64,000 bases of DNA, taken from the NCBI GenBank assembly GCA_022844205.1, contig JALHMF010000002.1, positions 372,001 to 436,000 of the forward strand, read 5' to 3'. The stretch is from Xanthobacteraceae bacterium. GTDB taxonomy: Bacteria > Pseudomonadota > Alphaproteobacteria > Rhizobiales > Xanthobacteraceae. A program made the translations under genes and the position numbers. Positions within the stretch are counted from its first letter, which is position 1, and every line of letters begins with the position of its first letter. Under the pieces are notes generated by a model. That model was not told the origin of the DNA. It saw only the letters and a list, made by a program, of their open reading frames with translations, and made no database searches. Positions 9,721 through 18,777 of the stretch are shown piece by piece.

Positions 9721-11045
9721 GCGGGAACTCTGCCGATCAGGCGCGCGAACTGATCGCAAGGCTCGGCCAGCTTCATCCGAAGAAAATCGACCTTTCGCTC
9801 GGCCGCCTCGAGAATTTGCTGGCCCGGCTCGGCAATCCAGAACGCAAGCTGCCGCCGGTGATCCATGTCGCCGGCACCAACGGCAAAGGTTCCACCGTCG
9901 CCTTCCTGCGTGCGATCCTGGAAGCGGCCGGACTCTCTGTTCATGTCTACACCTCGCCCCATCTCGTGAATTTCAACGAGCGTATCCGGCTCGGCGCGAA
10001 AGGCGGCGGCAGGATCGTGGGCGACGGGGAACTGGTCGGTGCGCTTTCCGAATGTGAAACAGTCAATCGCGCCGATCCGATCACGTTTTTCGAGATCACG
10101 ACGGCGGCGGCATTCCTGATCTTCTCGCGGCATCTCGCGGACGTACTGCTGCTGGAAGTGGGACTGGGCGGGCGCTTGGATGCGACCAACGCGATCGAGC
10201 GCGCAGTGGCGACGATCATCACGCCCGTTTCCATCGACCACACGGATTTTCTGGGGTCTTCGCTCATCGGAATCGCAGCGGAGAAGGCGGGCATCCTGAA
10301 GCGCAACACGCCCGCCATCATCGCGCGCCAGGACAAGGCCGCGCTGGAAGTGATCGAACGTGCGGGCAGGAAGGTGGGCGCGAAGCTCGCCGTTTCCGGC
10401 GACCATTGGCACGCGCATGAAGAAGCGGGACGGCTCGTCTATTCCGACGACGACGGACTGCTCGATCTCCCCCCTCCGCGCCTGCTCGGCGCGCATCAGG
10501 TCGAGAATGCCGGCTGCGCCATCGCGGCGCTGCGATTTTCGCACTTCAAAATTCCGCCGGCGGCGTTCGAGACGGGCCTTGCGAGCGCCGAATGGCCGGC
10601 GCGGATGCAAAGACTTTCATCCGGCGCGCTGCTGGCAAAATTGCCCGCCGGCAGCGAACTCTGGCTCGATGGGGGCCACAACGCAGCCGGCGGTCAGGCG
10701 GTGGCAGCGAGCCTTGCCGGGATCGAGGAACGCGTGTCGGCGCCACTGGTGCTGATCGTCGGCATGCTGAATACAAAAGACGCGGGCGGCTTTATTTCGA
10801 GCTTTGCCGGAATCGCCCGGCATTTGCTGGCCGTGCCGGTGAATTCGGAAAACGCCCGCGCGCCGGAAGAGATCGCGGCCCTTGCAAGACAGGCCGGCAT
10901 CTCCGCCGAAGCGGGGCCGAGCCTTGAGGCGGCGCTCCTGCGCGTCCGTGCGCTCGATCTGGAATCGCCGCCGCGCGTTCTGATCACCGGTTCGCTTTAT
11001 CTCGCGGGGCAGGTGCTGGAAGCGAATGGCACCCCGCCGCAATAA
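9717..11045 (+). CDS. folC: Bifunctional folylpolyglutamate synthase / dihydrofolate synthase
   Basis: Adds glutamate to dihydropteroate and to folates in the cytoplasm. 442 residues, from a TTG at 9717 that overlaps the accD TGA; no ATG fits the conserved N-terminus ([21 protein letters not shown]). Mur-ligase-family motifs: [14 protein letters not shown] (P-loop, about residue 53), [38 protein letters not shown], and the C-terminal GGHNAAGG and [11 protein letters not shown] segments. accD-folC linkage is widespread in proteobacteria. It ends 2 bp before a two-way terminator shared with trxA. Confidence 0.95.
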   Translation: MSGNSADQARELIARLGQLHPKKIDLSLGRLENLLARLGNPERKLPPVIHVAGTNGKGSTVAFLRAILEAAGLSVHVYTSPHLVNFNERIRLGAKGGGRIVGDGELVGALSECETVNRADPITFFEITTAAAFLIFSRHLADVLLLEVGLGGRLDATNAIERAVATIITPVSIDHTDFLGSSLIGIAAEKAGILKRNTPAIIARQDKAALEVIERAGRKVGAKLAVSGDHWHAHEEAGRLVYSDDDGLLDLPPPRLLGAHQVENAGCAIAALRFSHFKIPPAAFETGLASAEWPARMQRLSSGALLAKLPAGSELWLDGGHNAAGGQAVAASLAGIEERVSAPLVLIVGMLNTKDAGGFISSFAGIARHLLAVPVNSENARAPEEIAALARQAGISAEAGPSLEAALLRVRALDLESPPRVLITGSLYLAGQVLEANGTPPQ

Positions 11046-11046
11046 A

Positions 11047-11074
11047 AACTCCCCGCGAGCGATCACGGGGAGTT
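11047..11074. terminator. Bidirectional intrinsic terminator between convergent folC and trxA
   Basis: Perfect 9-bp inverted repeat AACTCCCCG / CGGGGAGTT (11047-11055 and 11066-11074). Read on the minus strand it is followed by TTTTATT, a good U-tract for trxA; on the plus strand the tail is CTAATATTT. Confidence 0.88.
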
Positions 11075-11098
11075 CTAATATTTAAATTTCGATGTGGT

Positions 11099-11419
11099 TC
11101 AGATCGCGCCGTTGATCCACTGCACGATCTTCGCCTTTGGTGCCGCACCGATCTGGCGCGCGGTCATCTCGCCGTTCTTGAAAATCATCAGAGTCGGGAT
11201 CGACTGGATGCCGTATTTGGACGCCGTGTTCGGGCTCTCGTCCACGTTCAGCTTCACGATCTTCACCTTGCCCGCGAGTTCGCCGGCGACTTCCTCAAGC
11301 ACCGGCGCCACCTGACGGCAGGGGCCGCACCATTCCGCCCAGAAATCGACAACGACGGGTTCCTTGGACTGCAGCACGTCGCTATCCCATGACGTGTCGG
11401 AAACTTTCTCTACGGCCAT
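11099..11419 (-). CDS. trxA: Thioredoxin
   Basis: Small cytoplasmic protein-disulfide reductant of 106 residues with the classic active site [13 protein letters not shown] (Cys33 and Cys36 of the WCGPC motif), the buried-Asp strand VVVDFW, and the cis-proline loop [10 protein letters not shown]. Its substrates here would include ribonucleotide reductase and reductases of peroxide defence. It is the last gene of a minus-strand run below addA, about 90 bp away, and shares a two-way terminator with folC. Confidence 0.98.
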   Translation of the reverse strand: MAVEKVSDTSWDSDVLQSKEPVVVDFWAEWCGPCRQVAPVLEEVAGELAGKVKIVKLNVDESPNTASKYGIQSIPTLMIFKNGEMTARQIGAAPKAKIVQWINGAI

Positions 11420-11512
11420 GACAACCTCTCGAATTGGCGGAAATCTTCTGGCGCCGATGAAGGGGGAATCCCTTGCGGTTGGCTCCTACGTAGGGATCGC
11501 TCGTCGCTGCCG

Positions 11513-14500
11513 TCAAGGCGCATCACAACGTGGTGAGCCGTCATCCACCGCGCCGCTTAAGTCATGCACCAGAGGCCCGGTCGTATAGGCGAGGAGTGTG
11601 CGGATGGTTTTGCCGGGAAACACCGCCTGCAGGGCTTTCCGGTAGAGAAGAAGCTGGGTCCTGTAGCGCTCGGGCACTTGTGCCGGGGTTTTGGGGGGAA
11701 CCGCGTCGGTCTTGTAGTCCACGAAGATCACTTCCTCGCCCTTTGCATAGAGCCGGTCGATGCGGCCGCTGATCTCATCGCCGTTCGGCTCCCGGTACAG
11801 AAACGGAACCTCCGGTAGGCTCTGCGCGCCAAGCAGGGGGGCCATGCCGGGATGGGCGATGACGGCCAAGGCGTCCGCCATCAGTTTCTCCTGCTCGGCA
11901 GGAGTGAAGTCGATAGCGGCGGATTTCAGGAAATACATGGCCCGCTCCCGGCGCACCGCCTCCGGCTGGGCGGGAATGAACTCCAGCAGGCGATGCATGA
12001 GATCGCCGCGCTGCATCGCCCTTGCCCGTGGCGCGGATTTCTCCGCCGCTTCTCCATCATACTTTTCATCGTAATCGGACGGATGTTTGCGGGCGGAAGG
12101 CCTCTTTGCGGCGGGAGCCGGCCGCTCAAGGACGGCCGGAATCTTCACGTCCGCCGGCGTGGTGGAATCTTTTCGGGTTGCCGCCTTCATCTCCTGCGGG
12201 CGCCAGCGCAGGACCGTGCCATAGTTCGTTTCGGTTTCGATCAGCGCGGAAGGCTCGCCCGCTTCCAGGGCGTCACGCACGAGGCGGTACCAGCAGCCAT
12301 CCTTCAGTTTATCCTTGCCTTCCGCGCCACAGACGATCAGCGCGTCGGCGGCGCGGGTGAGCGCTACATAGAGAAGACGCCGGTATTCCGCCTCGCGCGC
12401 ATCCTTTGCCTCCTCCCTTGCGGCCATCTCGCGCGACGAATCGAAACCTGTTTTTCCCGCCCACACGAACGCTTTGCTATCCGGGATGTCATGCAGCCGC
12501 GTATTGCTGCCGTCGGGAATCGAAGTCGTGTCGGCGAGGATGACAAGTGGCGCTTCCAGACCCTTTGCGCCATGCACCGTCATTACGCGCACGGTCTTGC
12601 TCTCCACTTCGAGGTCGCGCTTCACCTCGGTGCCGGCACGGCGCAGGAAACTCAGAAATCCCGTGAGCGAAGGCGTCTCGATCTGTTCATAGGCGAGCGT
12701 GCGGGCGAGAAACTCGTCGATCGCATCCGCCGCTTCATGGCCAAGCCGGGCGAGAATCTTCTCCCGTCCGCGGTCGCGTCCGAGCACGCGCGAATAAAAA
12801 TCGAACGGACGGAGCAAGACGGCTTCCTTCCGCCACCGGTCGAGTGCCGTCTCGGCTTCCGCAAGGCGCGCATCGCCGTTCGCATATTCGCGCAGCGCAG
12901 CCATCAGCGTGCTTTTGCGCTGGTGGGCGAGCAGGAAAAGATCGTCCTCGGAAAGATTGAACAGCGGGCTCTTCAGCACGCAGGCGAGGGCCAGATCGTC
13001 GGCTTCGAGCAGAAGCGCGTCACCAAGGGCCGCAAGATCCATGACCGCGATGTGGTCGTAGAGTTTCAGCCGGTCGGCGCCCGCCACCGTGAGCCCAATC
13101 GATTTCAGCTCCTGCAGGATGGCGTCGAACAGCGGACCGCGCCGCCGCACGAGCACGATGACATCGCCGGCATGCGGCACGCGCAGCTCGCCCGTGTCGC
13201 GATCCTGGATAACAAGCTCTCCCTCGGTCCAGTTTTTCACCGCGCGCGCAATGCGCTGGGCGAGTTTGACGGTCGGGCTTGCCTCGCTTGTGGCATTGAG
13301 CGGCGCGTACCACGGAAGATCTTTCCCATCATCGGGCGTGGGCTTCTCGGTGTCCCAGATTTCGACAAGCGCCGGCGCCTTGCTGCGGATCGCCTCATGC
13401 GGCGGAACGCGGCTGTCACTCGAAACATGCTTATTCGCTTGGGTGCGGCTGAACACGGTGTCGATCGCCTGCAATACGCCGGGCGCCGAACGAAAGGAGA
13501 GATTTAGTGTTGCCGGCTGGAATTTCCCGCCAGCACCTTCAACCAGTTCCTTGAACGTCTTTCGTTTCTCATCGAATTTCCCCGGCTCCGCGCCCTGAAA
13601 ACTGAAGATCGACTGCTTCTCGTCGCCGACGGCGAAAATCGTGCGCTCCCGGTCCTCGCGCGCGCCCTTCCCCGCGAAGAATTCTTCCGTCAGCTTTTCG
13701 ATCACGCTCCATTGTTCGGGGCTCGTGTCCTGCGCCTCGTCCACGAGTACGTGGTCGATGCCGCCATCGAGCTTGTAGAGCACCCACCCGGAACCATTGC
13801 GGTTCAGCATGTCGGCGGTCTTATCGATCAGGTCGCCATAATCGAGCGCGCCGCGCTCGCGCTTCGCCTGATCGAATTTCTCCATAACGGCATGGGCGAG
13901 CCTGAGCAGCGCCGCGGTGCGCTCCAGCGCGCGCGCGGCGAAGAGCTTGTCGCGGAGCGGCGCCACGCGTTTGCGCTCTTCAAAAATGCGGTCGAACAAA
14001 TCAGAATTGGTCTGGCGTACTTTGTCGGCCGCGAAGCCGCTGTCGTCGCGAAGTCCGCCCTCGCCGGTGAAGAAGATCGCGAAATAACATTCAACCAGGG
14101 CTTCGCGGTTTTTCGCGCGGTGGGCAGTCAAAAACCGCTCCGCGCATTTCTTCGCGTTGCCGCCAAACTCCTGCAGCGTGGCCGCGAGCGTTCCCCATCC
14201 GCTTTGCGGCAACAGGCTGCCGTCCAGAATTTCCCCGATGACCCCCGCGACCGAAGTGCCTTGCCTAAGGCCAAACGATTGCGCCAGCGCCTCGCTACCC
14301 AACTCCGCGACGATTTTCAGCTTGCGCCGCGAACGTACGCATTCGCCGAGCGCCTTGCCGAAACTGTCATCGCTCGCCGAGGCGACGACCGTGGCAAGCG
14401 CCCGGCCAATGTCTCCCTCGGGGTTTTCCGAAGCATTGATCAGCACCGCGTCGCGGGCGCGGCGCAGCAGCTCTTCTTCCTGCAGGTCGTCGAGCACCTC

Positions 14501-14944
14501 GAAGCCCGCCGGTACATCCGCCTCCAACGGAAACTGGTGCAATACGCGGTCGCAAAAGGCGTGGATCGTTTGCACCTTCAGGCCGCCCGGCGTCTCGAGT
14601 GCCGCCGCGAATAGCCGCCGTGCGCGCGAGCGTAGTGCCGGCGAACATTGCTCCGGCGTGATGGCAGCGAGCCGGCGAGCGAGGGCCTCGTCGTCGAGCC
14701 GCACCCAGTCAGCGAGCGTGCCTAAAACCTTGTTCGCCATGTTGGCGGCGGCGGCCTTGGTGAAGGTGAGGCAGAGGATGCGTGAGGGCGGATTGCCCGC
14801 GAGCAGGAGCCGGATCACCCGGCGGACCAGCACTGTGGTCTTGCCCGATCCGGCATTCGCCGACACCCAGGCCGACACGGCGGGATCGGACACGCGTTCC
14901 TGCCGCGCGCGGGTGTCGGCGGAGACTTCCCCGCGCGGGCTCAT
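11513..14944 (-). CDS. addA: Double-strand break repair helicase-nuclease AddA
   Basis: UvrD-like helicase plus RecB-type nuclease; with AddB it resects DNA ends for RecA. 1143 residues from ATG 14944 (MSPRGEVSADTRARQ), which overlaps the addB stop (ATGA); an in-frame extension to 15019 would run inside addB. Seen in order: Walker A SANAGSGKTTVL near residue 30, LCLTFTKAAAANM (motif Ia), VLVDEAQDTSPEQW (motif II), FAVGDEKQSIFSFQGA (motif III), VMTVHGAKGLEAPLVILADT (motif V), RLLYVALTRAADAL (motif VI), and a C-terminal nuclease with FLYREPNGDEISGRIDRLY and EVIFVDYKTDA holding the metal ligands. The two-gene AddAB form replaces RecBCD in rhizobia. Confidence 0.95.
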   Translation of the reverse strand: MSPRGEVSADTRARQERVSDPAVSAWVSANAGSGKTTVLVRRVIRLLLAGNPPSRILCLTFTKAAAANMANKVLGTLADWVRLDDEALARRLAAITPEQCSPALRSRARRLFAAALETPGGLKVQTIHAFCDRVLHQFPLEADVPAGFEVLDDLQEEELLRRARDAVLINASENPEGDIGRALATVVASASDDSFGKALGECVRSRRKLKIVAELGSEALAQSFGLRQGTSVAGVIGEILDGSLLPQSGWGTLAATLQEFGGNAKKCAERFLTAHRAKNREALVECYFAIFFTGEGGLRDDSGFAADKVRQTNSDLFDRIFEERKRVAPLRDKLFAARALERTAALLRLAHAVMEKFDQAKRERGALDYGDLIDKTADMLNRNGSGWVLYKLDGGIDHVLVDEAQDTSPEQWSVIEKLTEEFFAGKGAREDRERTIFAVGDEKQSIFSFQGAEPGKFDEKRKTFKELVEGAGGKFQPATLNLSFRSAPGVLQAIDTVFSRTQANKHVSSDSRVPPHEAIRSKAPALVEIWDTEKPTPDDGKDLPWYAPLNATSEASPTVKLAQRIARAVKNWTEGELVIQDRDTGELRVPHAGDVIVLVRRRGPLFDAILQELKSIGLTVAGADRLKLYDHIAVMDLAALGDALLLEADDLALACVLKSPLFNLSEDDLFLLAHQRKSTLMAALREYANGDARLAEAETALDRWRKEAVLLRPFDFYSRVLGRDRGREKILARLGHEAADAIDEFLARTLAYEQIETPSLTGFLSFLRRAGTEVKRDLEVESKTVRVMTVHGAKGLEAPLVILADTTSIPDGSNTRLHDIPDSKAFVWAGKTGFDSSREMAAREEAKDAREAEYRRLLYVALTRAADALIVCGAEGKDKLKDGCWYRLVRDALEAGEPSALIETETNYGTVLRWRPQEMKAATRKDSTTPADVKIPAVLERPAPAAKRPSARKHPSDYDEKYDGEAAEKSAPRARAMQRGDLMHRLLEFIPAQPEAVRRERAMYFLKSAAIDFTPAEQEKLMADALAVIAHPGMAPLLGAQSLPEVPFLYREPNGDEISGRIDRLYAKGEEVIFVDYKTDAVPPKTPAQVPERYRTQLLLYRKALQAVFPGKTIRTLLAYTTGPLVHDLSGAVDDGSPRCDAP

Positions 14945-17900
14945 TCCGAACCCTCTTCGTTCGCGGACCATTCCTTGATGCGCGCGAGGTGGTCGTATTT
15001 GCCAAAGCGCCCGCGCCATTTCGGGCGGGGCACCGAGAGATAGGGCGTTTCGGCTTTGGCAAAGACCCTGATCAGCACTTCGAGGTTCGAGCGAGCGGCA
15101 TCGGCCAACTCATCGCACGTCATGATCGGATTGCCGGCAGAATCCCGCGCGCCGCCCTTTGCCTTTGCTGGATCGATACGAACGACCTTTCCCGGTGGAT
15201 GCCCGCCCGCGAGATTGAGGATGATGATCTCCGCGATCGATGCCGCCTTCAGAGCCTTGAAGCCGCCGCTCTTGGCAATGGCGGCTTCGAGCGGCATCTG
15301 CGGGGCGAGCCCGCTCATCGCCTGCGCAAGCGATGGCGGTGTGCCGGTCTTGTAATCGATCACCGCAATCGATCCGTCATTCCGGAGATCGATACGGTCG
15401 GCGCGGGTGGTGAGCGTGAACTCGCGCCCGCCCATGTCGAACTTTAGAGAGCCGTTTTCCTCGCCAAACACGCGGTCGATGTCCTTGCGCAGTTCCTCTT
15501 CCTCGCCAACCAGCCATTCCGCCGCGCGCACGAAACGGGGCCACCACAAGGCACGCAGCTCGGGATAGTCGGCGATCCGCGCGAATGCTTCCTTTCCCGC
15601 GGCTAGAAGTTTTTCGAGCGCATCGGCGGGAAGCGCCTGCGGCACCGTGCGCGCGAACGCATCGAAAGCTTCATGGATGATGGTGCCGCGTTCGGCGGCA
15701 CCGGGGTCAGCGGCCACTTCTTCCAGCGGCGAGAGGCCGAGCACGTCGCGGGCGTAAATCGAATACGGATCGCGGATTAGGGTTTCGATGTCCGTGACGC
15801 TGAGCCGGTCCGGACGCACGGCGGCGGGCGGTGTCGGGGCAGGGCGGCTCACGCGCGGCAGTGTAATCCTGTTTTCTAGCGCCCGGGCGATGGCGACAAG
15901 ACCGTCGCCACGCGCTTTCGCGCTCTCCCAGGCATCCTTCGGTGCGATCGCCGCAAGCCGTTGCAGGAAGCGCGACGCCACCGTCTCGACGCCGTTCTGT
16001 TTCTTCGCACGCGTGAGCACGGTGTTGCCCATGCCGATTGCCTGGACGAAATCATGGGCTGCAAGCCCGATGCGGCGTTCCGGCAGATCGAGACCGAGCC
16101 GTTTTCTCAAGGGACGGTTGAGCCAGGCATCGGCATGGGTTTCCGGCGGCCAGGTGCCCTCGTTCAATCCGCCCAGGAGAATATGGTCCACTTGCAGCAG
16201 GCGCGCTTCGAGCGGGCCGAGAATGCGGATGCGGTCGTCGGGATTGAACTCGCGCCGCACCGGCTGCTCGCCTTGCAGGAGTTCGGCGAAGGCGCCGGCA
16301 TAACCGCGCAAGTCCAGCTCGAACGACTTTCCTGCAAGCGTCAGCGAAGCGAATGCCTCACCAAGTTCGAACGCGCCATGGGAGCCGTCGCGCTTGAAAT
16401 CCAACCCGCAGTTGAGGAGAGAATCCCGGTGTGCGGCGATCAGTTCGTGGCAGGAAACTTTCCCGACCGTAGGGAAACGCAACAGCGGCGCAAGCGCAGA
16501 CTTGATCCGCTCGGTGAGCGCAAGCGCCGCTTCCCATTGCGGGTCAGTGAGTTTGAATCGGCGATCGCGGCGATGATGCTTTTCCCCGCGCGCGCGGTGA
16601 ACGGCCCTGATCAAGGCATCAATGCCCGCGGCCGGGCTCGGTCCCCGCAACGCCGCCAATTCAAGCGCATCGATGGCCGCACGATCGCCGCCGATCCTGT
16701 TCATCGGATGCCGCAGGAACGCGACCAACTCCACCGGCGCCAGCGACCGTGCGGCAACGGCAGCCGTGAGGCGCGCGAACCGGCCCGCATCAGACTCGGC
16801 AAGCGGAATGCCCGCGGAATCGTCCACCACGATGTCCCAGCGGCGAAGTTCCGCCGCGACGCGGCGGGCGAGCGAACGATCCGGCGTGACGAAGGCCGCG
16901 CGTGCGCCGGGATTTTCAACCGCCTGGCGGAGAATGATCGCGGCTGCCAGCGCTTCCTCGCGCGGGTCGGCGGCCTCGACGAGGGTCAACGAGGAGATCG
17001 CGGCCCGGGCTTCCCGGTCCGGCAGCCGGTCACTGCGCGATTGCCAGAGATCGGTGCTTTCGGCGGGCCGGAAGGATTCGGAAAGATACACTTCCTTCGC
17101 AGCGTCACCTTCGCCACCGAGAACTTGCACATCGCCGCGAGCGATCTTGAGTTTGCCGAGCAGTCGGCTGAGGCCGAATTGCGGATGGCCAAAAGAAGCG
17201 TCGATCCTCTTGGATTCGATCCCCTGAATCATCCGGAAGGAATCTTCATCGAGCCGTGTGTCGAGACCCGGCAGCACCACGGCGCCATCTTCGCGTCCTG
17301 CGATCACAACCAGAAGATTGGCGACGGCGGGAATGGTGCCGGTCGATCCGGCTGCGATGAACGGTCCGCCGGTGCGTTTTCCTAAATCCTCGGCCTTGCG
17401 CGAAAGCAGAAGATCGCGCCGCGCGGTGGGATCGGATTTGCGGTTTTCCGCGAGATGATCCTGCCACGCCTGCGATGCAATCCGGACAAAACGAATCGAA
17501 TCTTGCCAAAAGGGGTCAAGATGCTCCGGCAGTTCATCATCCTTCAGGCCTTCGACGGAAATACCCGCGATGGCGAGGTCGTCGAACAGCCGCGCCAGTT
17601 CATCTGCGAGCCGGATCGCCGATGCCGCCGATGTGGCGACGCGGCCGGATTCGGCAAACTTGGAAACGAGCCGAGCCAGCACCAGCCGCCGCTCCGTCAC
17701 CGAGACGGCGGGCAAGACGTCTTCCGCCGGCTGATCCTCGGAAAATGCGAGCGCGTCCTCGTCGAGGTCGCCGAGCGGCACGATGCGCGGCAGCAGCGCC
17801 GCATCGCTGCCCAGCGCATCGAGGATTGCATATTCGAATGCGCGTGCCGCGCGCCGTGTCGGCAGGAATACCGTGGCGCCGGCGAGTTTCAGCGGCTCCG

Positions 17901-18009
17901 CCCGCGGCGCAAACCCCGGCACCAGCCGCCCGTCGAGCATTGCGGCGGCCAATGTCGGAAGAAACGGTATGGAAGGCGGGATCGTAAAGACATGGGGCCG
18001 GCGCGACAT
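14941..18009 (-). CDS. addB: Double-strand break repair protein AddB
   Basis: Partner of AddA: a degenerate helicase with a second RecB-type nuclease. 1022 residues from ATG 18009 (MSRRPHVFTIPPSIPFLP); a TTG at 18027 is possible. FLPTRRAARAFEYAIL near residue 45 sits where a Walker A would be but lacks GKT, as in other proteobacterial AddB. The nuclease lies at the end: FTLTTRADRIDLRNDGS and IAVIDYKTGTPPS. It has only a few scattered cysteines (CHELI, NCGLD, TCDEL), so the four-Cys iron-sulfur staple of Bacillus AddB is absent. Translationally coupled to addA. Confidence 0.93.
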   Translation of the reverse strand: MSRRPHVFTIPPSIPFLPTLAAAMLDGRLVPGFAPRAEPLKLAGATVFLPTRRAARAFEYAILDALGSDAALLPRIVPLGDLDEDALAFSEDQPAEDVLPAVSVTERRLVLARLVSKFAESGRVATSAASAIRLADELARLFDDLAIAGISVEGLKDDELPEHLDPFWQDSIRFVRIASQAWQDHLAENRKSDPTARRDLLLSRKAEDLGKRTGGPFIAAGSTGTIPAVANLLVVIAGREDGAVVLPGLDTRLDEDSFRMIQGIESKRIDASFGHPQFGLSRLLGKLKIARGDVQVLGGEGDAAKEVYLSESFRPAESTDLWQSRSDRLPDREARAAISSLTLVEAADPREEALAAAIILRQAVENPGARAAFVTPDRSLARRVAAELRRWDIVVDDSAGIPLAESDAGRFARLTAAVAARSLAPVELVAFLRHPMNRIGGDRAAIDALELAALRGPSPAAGIDALIRAVHRARGEKHHRRDRRFKLTDPQWEAALALTERIKSALAPLLRFPTVGKVSCHELIAAHRDSLLNCGLDFKRDGSHGAFELGEAFASLTLAGKSFELDLRGYAGAFAELLQGEQPVRREFNPDDRIRILGPLEARLLQVDHILLGGLNEGTWPPETHADAWLNRPLRKRLGLDLPERRIGLAAHDFVQAIGMGNTVLTRAKKQNGVETVASRFLQRLAAIAPKDAWESAKARGDGLVAIARALENRITLPRVSRPAPTPPAAVRPDRLSVTDIETLIRDPYSIYARDVLGLSPLEEVAADPGAAERGTIIHEAFDAFARTVPQALPADALEKLLAAGKEAFARIADYPELRALWWPRFVRAAEWLVGEEEELRKDIDRVFGEENGSLKFDMGGREFTLTTRADRIDLRNDGSIAVIDYKTGTPPSLAQAMSGLAPQMPLEAAIAKSGGFKALKAASIAEIIILNLAGGHPPGKVVRIDPAKAKGGARDSAGNPIMTCDELADAARSNLEVLIRVFAKAETPYLSVPRPKWRGRFGKYDHLARIKEWSANEEGSE

Positions 18010-18039
18010 GCGCGCATTATAGAGCAAGCAATGCTTCCG

Positions 18040-18777
18040 TCATCCTTGCGCGGCGGTAATCGCTTGTTCGGCGGCGGTCACGGCTTCCGGCGTACCCACA
18101 TGCAGGAACGTTCCGTCCATCGGCAGCCCGTAAAGCGTGCGATTCGCTTCCGCGCGATCGAATAGCTGCCCAATCGGGAATGCGCCCTGCGGTGCGTGTT
18201 CGAAAAATTCAGGCGTCAGGATCGCGACACCCGCATATACATAAGGCGCCGTGCCGTCCGCTGCGCGCCGTTCGATGGTTCCATCCGGCTGCAACGCATA
18301 ATCGCCGCGGCCATCGTAACCGATCGAGCGGCCGGTGGATGCGAGCAGCAGCAAGGCGCGCATTGTGTTGCGGTCGAAGGCCGATGCGATCCGCAGCAGG
18401 TTCGGCGTCTCGCCTTCGATCCAGAGGCTGTCGGAATTCACCAGCAAAAATGGACCGCCGCCGAGCAGCGGCAGCGCTTTCCTGATGCCGCCGCCCGTTT
18501 CCAGCAATTCGCCGCGTTCGTCGGAAATTTCGATGACCGGATTGGCGCGGCCCTTCAAATTCTCCTGAAGAAGATCCGCGAAATGATGCACATTCACGAC
18601 GGCGCGCTTTACGCCCGCCTGCGAGAGGCGATCCATCACATGATCGATCAGCGGGCGGCCCATGAATTCGACGAGCGGTTTTGGCTTGCTGGAGGTGAGA
18701 TTGCGCATACGCTTGCCGTAACCCGCGGCAAGCACCATCGCGCATTCAGGCACGCGTAATGTCGGGACCGCGCTCAA
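18040..18777 (-). CDS. murU: MurNAc/GlcNAc-1-phosphate nucleotidyltransferase, MurU-like
   Basis: Sugar-phosphate nucleotidyltransferase of 245 residues. In Pseudomonas, MurU makes UDP-MurNAc from the MurNAc-1-phosphate formed by the kinase AmgK, a route that recycles peptidoglycan and bypasses MurA. Signature: AMVLAAGYGKRMRNLTSSKP (nucleotide loop, with the KPK-lysine after it), ETGGGIRKALPLL, and FLLVNSDSLWI (metal-binding Asp region). The start is taken as TTG 18777 because it overlaps the upstream stop (TTGA) and keeps the whole fold; an ATG at 18738 would begin directly at MVLAAG. Its partner kinase is the C-terminal half of the preceding gene, which strongly supports this role; the true sugar is inferred. 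Confidence 0.85.
   Translation of the reverse strand: MSAVPTLRVPECAMVLAAGYGKRMRNLTSSKPKPLVEFMGRPLIDHVMDRLSQAGVKRAVVNVHHFADLLQENLKGRANPVIEISDERGELLETGGGIRKALPLLGGGPFLLVNSDSLWIEGETPNLLRIASAFDRNTMRALLLLASTGRSIGYDGRGDYALQPDGTIERRAADGTAPYVYAGVAILTPEFFEHAPQGAFPIGQLFDRAEANRTLYGLPMDGTFLHVGTPEAVTAAEQAITAAQG

Noticed and set aside
11852-13507. 551-codon plus-strand frame opposite addA
   Set aside because: Antisense shadow of a certain gene with helicase and nuclease motifs.
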